Source of the DNA: Prunella strophiata
Lineage: Eukaryota; Chordata; Aves; Passeriformes; Prunellidae
Assembly (NCBI GenBank): GCA_036583965.1
Contig: JAZBQD010000015.1
Span: 65,874,330 to 65,938,329 of the forward strand
DNA length: 64,000 nt
Direction of reading: 5' to 3'
The notes beneath the pieces are model-generated. The model searched no databases, had not been told where the DNA came from, and worked only from the letters and a program-made list of their open reading frames with translations. Both the position numbers and the translations under genes were made by a program. This document shows, piece by piece, positions 62,943 to 64,000 of this stretch. Each line of letters starts with the position of its first letter. Within the stretch, counting starts at the first letter, position 1.

Positions 62943-63605
62943 TTAAGTCGATATATCACTAACAAGCCCAGATGAGATTTCAGTGCAGCCTTTACTGTCA
63001 GAATCAAAATTACATGAAGTACTGAATTTTGAGGCAGTGATATGTGTGCAGTCAAGAGGAGGTAGATTCTCATCTGGCCGGGTGAAATGCTCCCGGTTAA
63101 ATCCCATCACGTGCGGGCCTCTGCGCAACCAACATTTGTGCACTAATAAAACTGAGGGGCTGGAAAGAGAAAAAATTCTCTCTGGGTCTAATAGAAAGGA
63201 TGTGAATAAATCACAGCTGAAAACACGGAGCAGAAAAGTTTGGTGGATACCCAAGAGACGGAGATGGTAGATCCTTTGTTGAAGGAAGGCAGCTGAGGAG
63301 AAAGAGGAGGTGCTACACAGAAGGGAACACTCATGTCTGTCCTCAAGACCTCCTGGTCTTGACATGAGCAGTATATGTGTCACTGGAAGTGGTGGATTAA
63401 AAATTATCCTGCAATTGCAAAGATACATTTTCTGAAAAAGTGAAATTTGCTGAATTTCAGCTGGAGTCAGATACACATGCTTCACTCCTTTAGACAGCCA
63501 CCAAAAATAGGAGAAGCAAGGTGGGTTGTTACAGCATGAGTCCAAGTCCTTGTGTGAAAACACTTCCCTTGGCATGGGAGGCATTTCTACCCCAGGATAA
63601 GGCAT
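62943..63605 (-). other. Longest open reading frame; doubtful coding status
   Basis: A 220-codon ATG-to-stop frame. The product is rich in Ser, Leu, Cys and Phe, has no signal peptide or regular membrane segment, and matches no family I know. The DNA under it includes a CpG-bearing stretch (63079-63125) with a CACGTG E-box, which looks more regulatory than coding. In 64 kb of six-frame sequence one such frame can arise by chance. A single-exon orphan gene is possible but unsupported. Confidence 0.12.
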
Positions 63606-64000
63606 GGCCAGGTCAGGGTAGCGGAGGCCATGCCCATGGAGCCACGATCACTCAGAGGTGCTCAGCCTGTCCTGGGAGCAGCAGAAAACCCTGCTTTTCC
63701 CACAGCTGCTGTATCCCCTCCATACTGGGCTTCTGGCACGAGGAGGCAGGGGCTGTGCTTTGCAATGTGCCAGGAATGAGGACACAGGGAAGAGGAGAAG
63801 GCAGGAAAAAGTAGTTGTCTCTCAGCCTTTACCAAGCCATTTTTCTCCTGAGAACTGATCCAGGGCTCCCTGTGAAATCAGGAAGCATGTGGTCATCTGA
63901 AGAGACACTAGGATCATCCCAAAGGAGGGACAGAGCCTCTTCTGAAGCAGAAATTGTCTGTATTTCCCTTTGGTTCCCCCCTACCTTCTCAGATGGGCTA

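Larger units (their letters stand above)
57599..64000. other. Non-coding stretch, one candidate exon
   Basis: About 6.4 kb. It holds two poly-A blocks, a 9-bp-stem palindrome at 61849-61870, a splice-flanked candidate exon at 62635-62692 and the window's longest open frame (62943-63605, minus). None is a convincing gene. The rest is unique sequence in which I see nothing. Confidence 0.6.

Noticed and set aside
1..64000. tRNA, rRNA, CRISPR, operon or phage-type features
   Set aside because: No cloverleaf with a TTCGA-type arm, no spaced direct repeats, and no dense coding; the sequence is vertebrate non-coding DNA.

Overview
This window looks like bird genomic DNA, most likely from a songbird. 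It is an ordinary stretch of intergenic or long-intron sequence with no protein-coding gene that I can support. The avian call rests on six fragments of CR1 retrotransposons, several with the characteristic 3' end built from the ATTCTATG octamer. Low overall repeat density and CpG depletion agree with it. Two LTR elements resemble, from memory, endogenous-retrovirus LTRs of passerine birds; this placement was not checked against a library. CR1 also occurs in crocodilians and turtles, so the class call is strong but the order-level call is only moderate.

Layout: a purine-rich low-complexity block opens the window (19-118). Unique sequence runs to a minus-strand solo-LTR-like element near 9.43-9.64 kb. 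Two CR1 fragments follow in opposite orientation (10.31-10.98 kb plus, 12.95-13.40 kb minus). The best-preserved mobile element is a plus-strand LTR at 21.57-22.41 kb with a TATA box, a polyadenylation signal and a possible 5-bp target duplication. A long decayed CR1 copy lies at 32.44-33.48 kb (minus) and still shows the reverse-transcriptase C-terminal coding region in three reading frames. Smaller CR1 tails lie at 36.5 kb, 47.4 kb and 57.5 kb, and an ancient MIR fragment lies at 44.4 kb. Poly-A/poly-T tracts, an AT microsatellite, AAAC/GAAA repeats and a 123-nt G/T-only tract are scattered through the rest.

All open reading frames in the window are short (longest 220 codons). Apart from those inside CR1, none shows a recognisable domain. 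Three short segments (17.64, 44.33 and 62.64 kb) have good splice acceptor and donor signals around an open frame and could be exons of an unrecognised transcript. Four CpG-rich patches (26.46, 35.18, 53.24 and 63.08 kb) and a duplicated MCAT/CArG-like module at 26.3 kb are the best candidates for regulatory DNA. I found no rRNA, tRNA, CRISPR array, operon or new multi-gene system.
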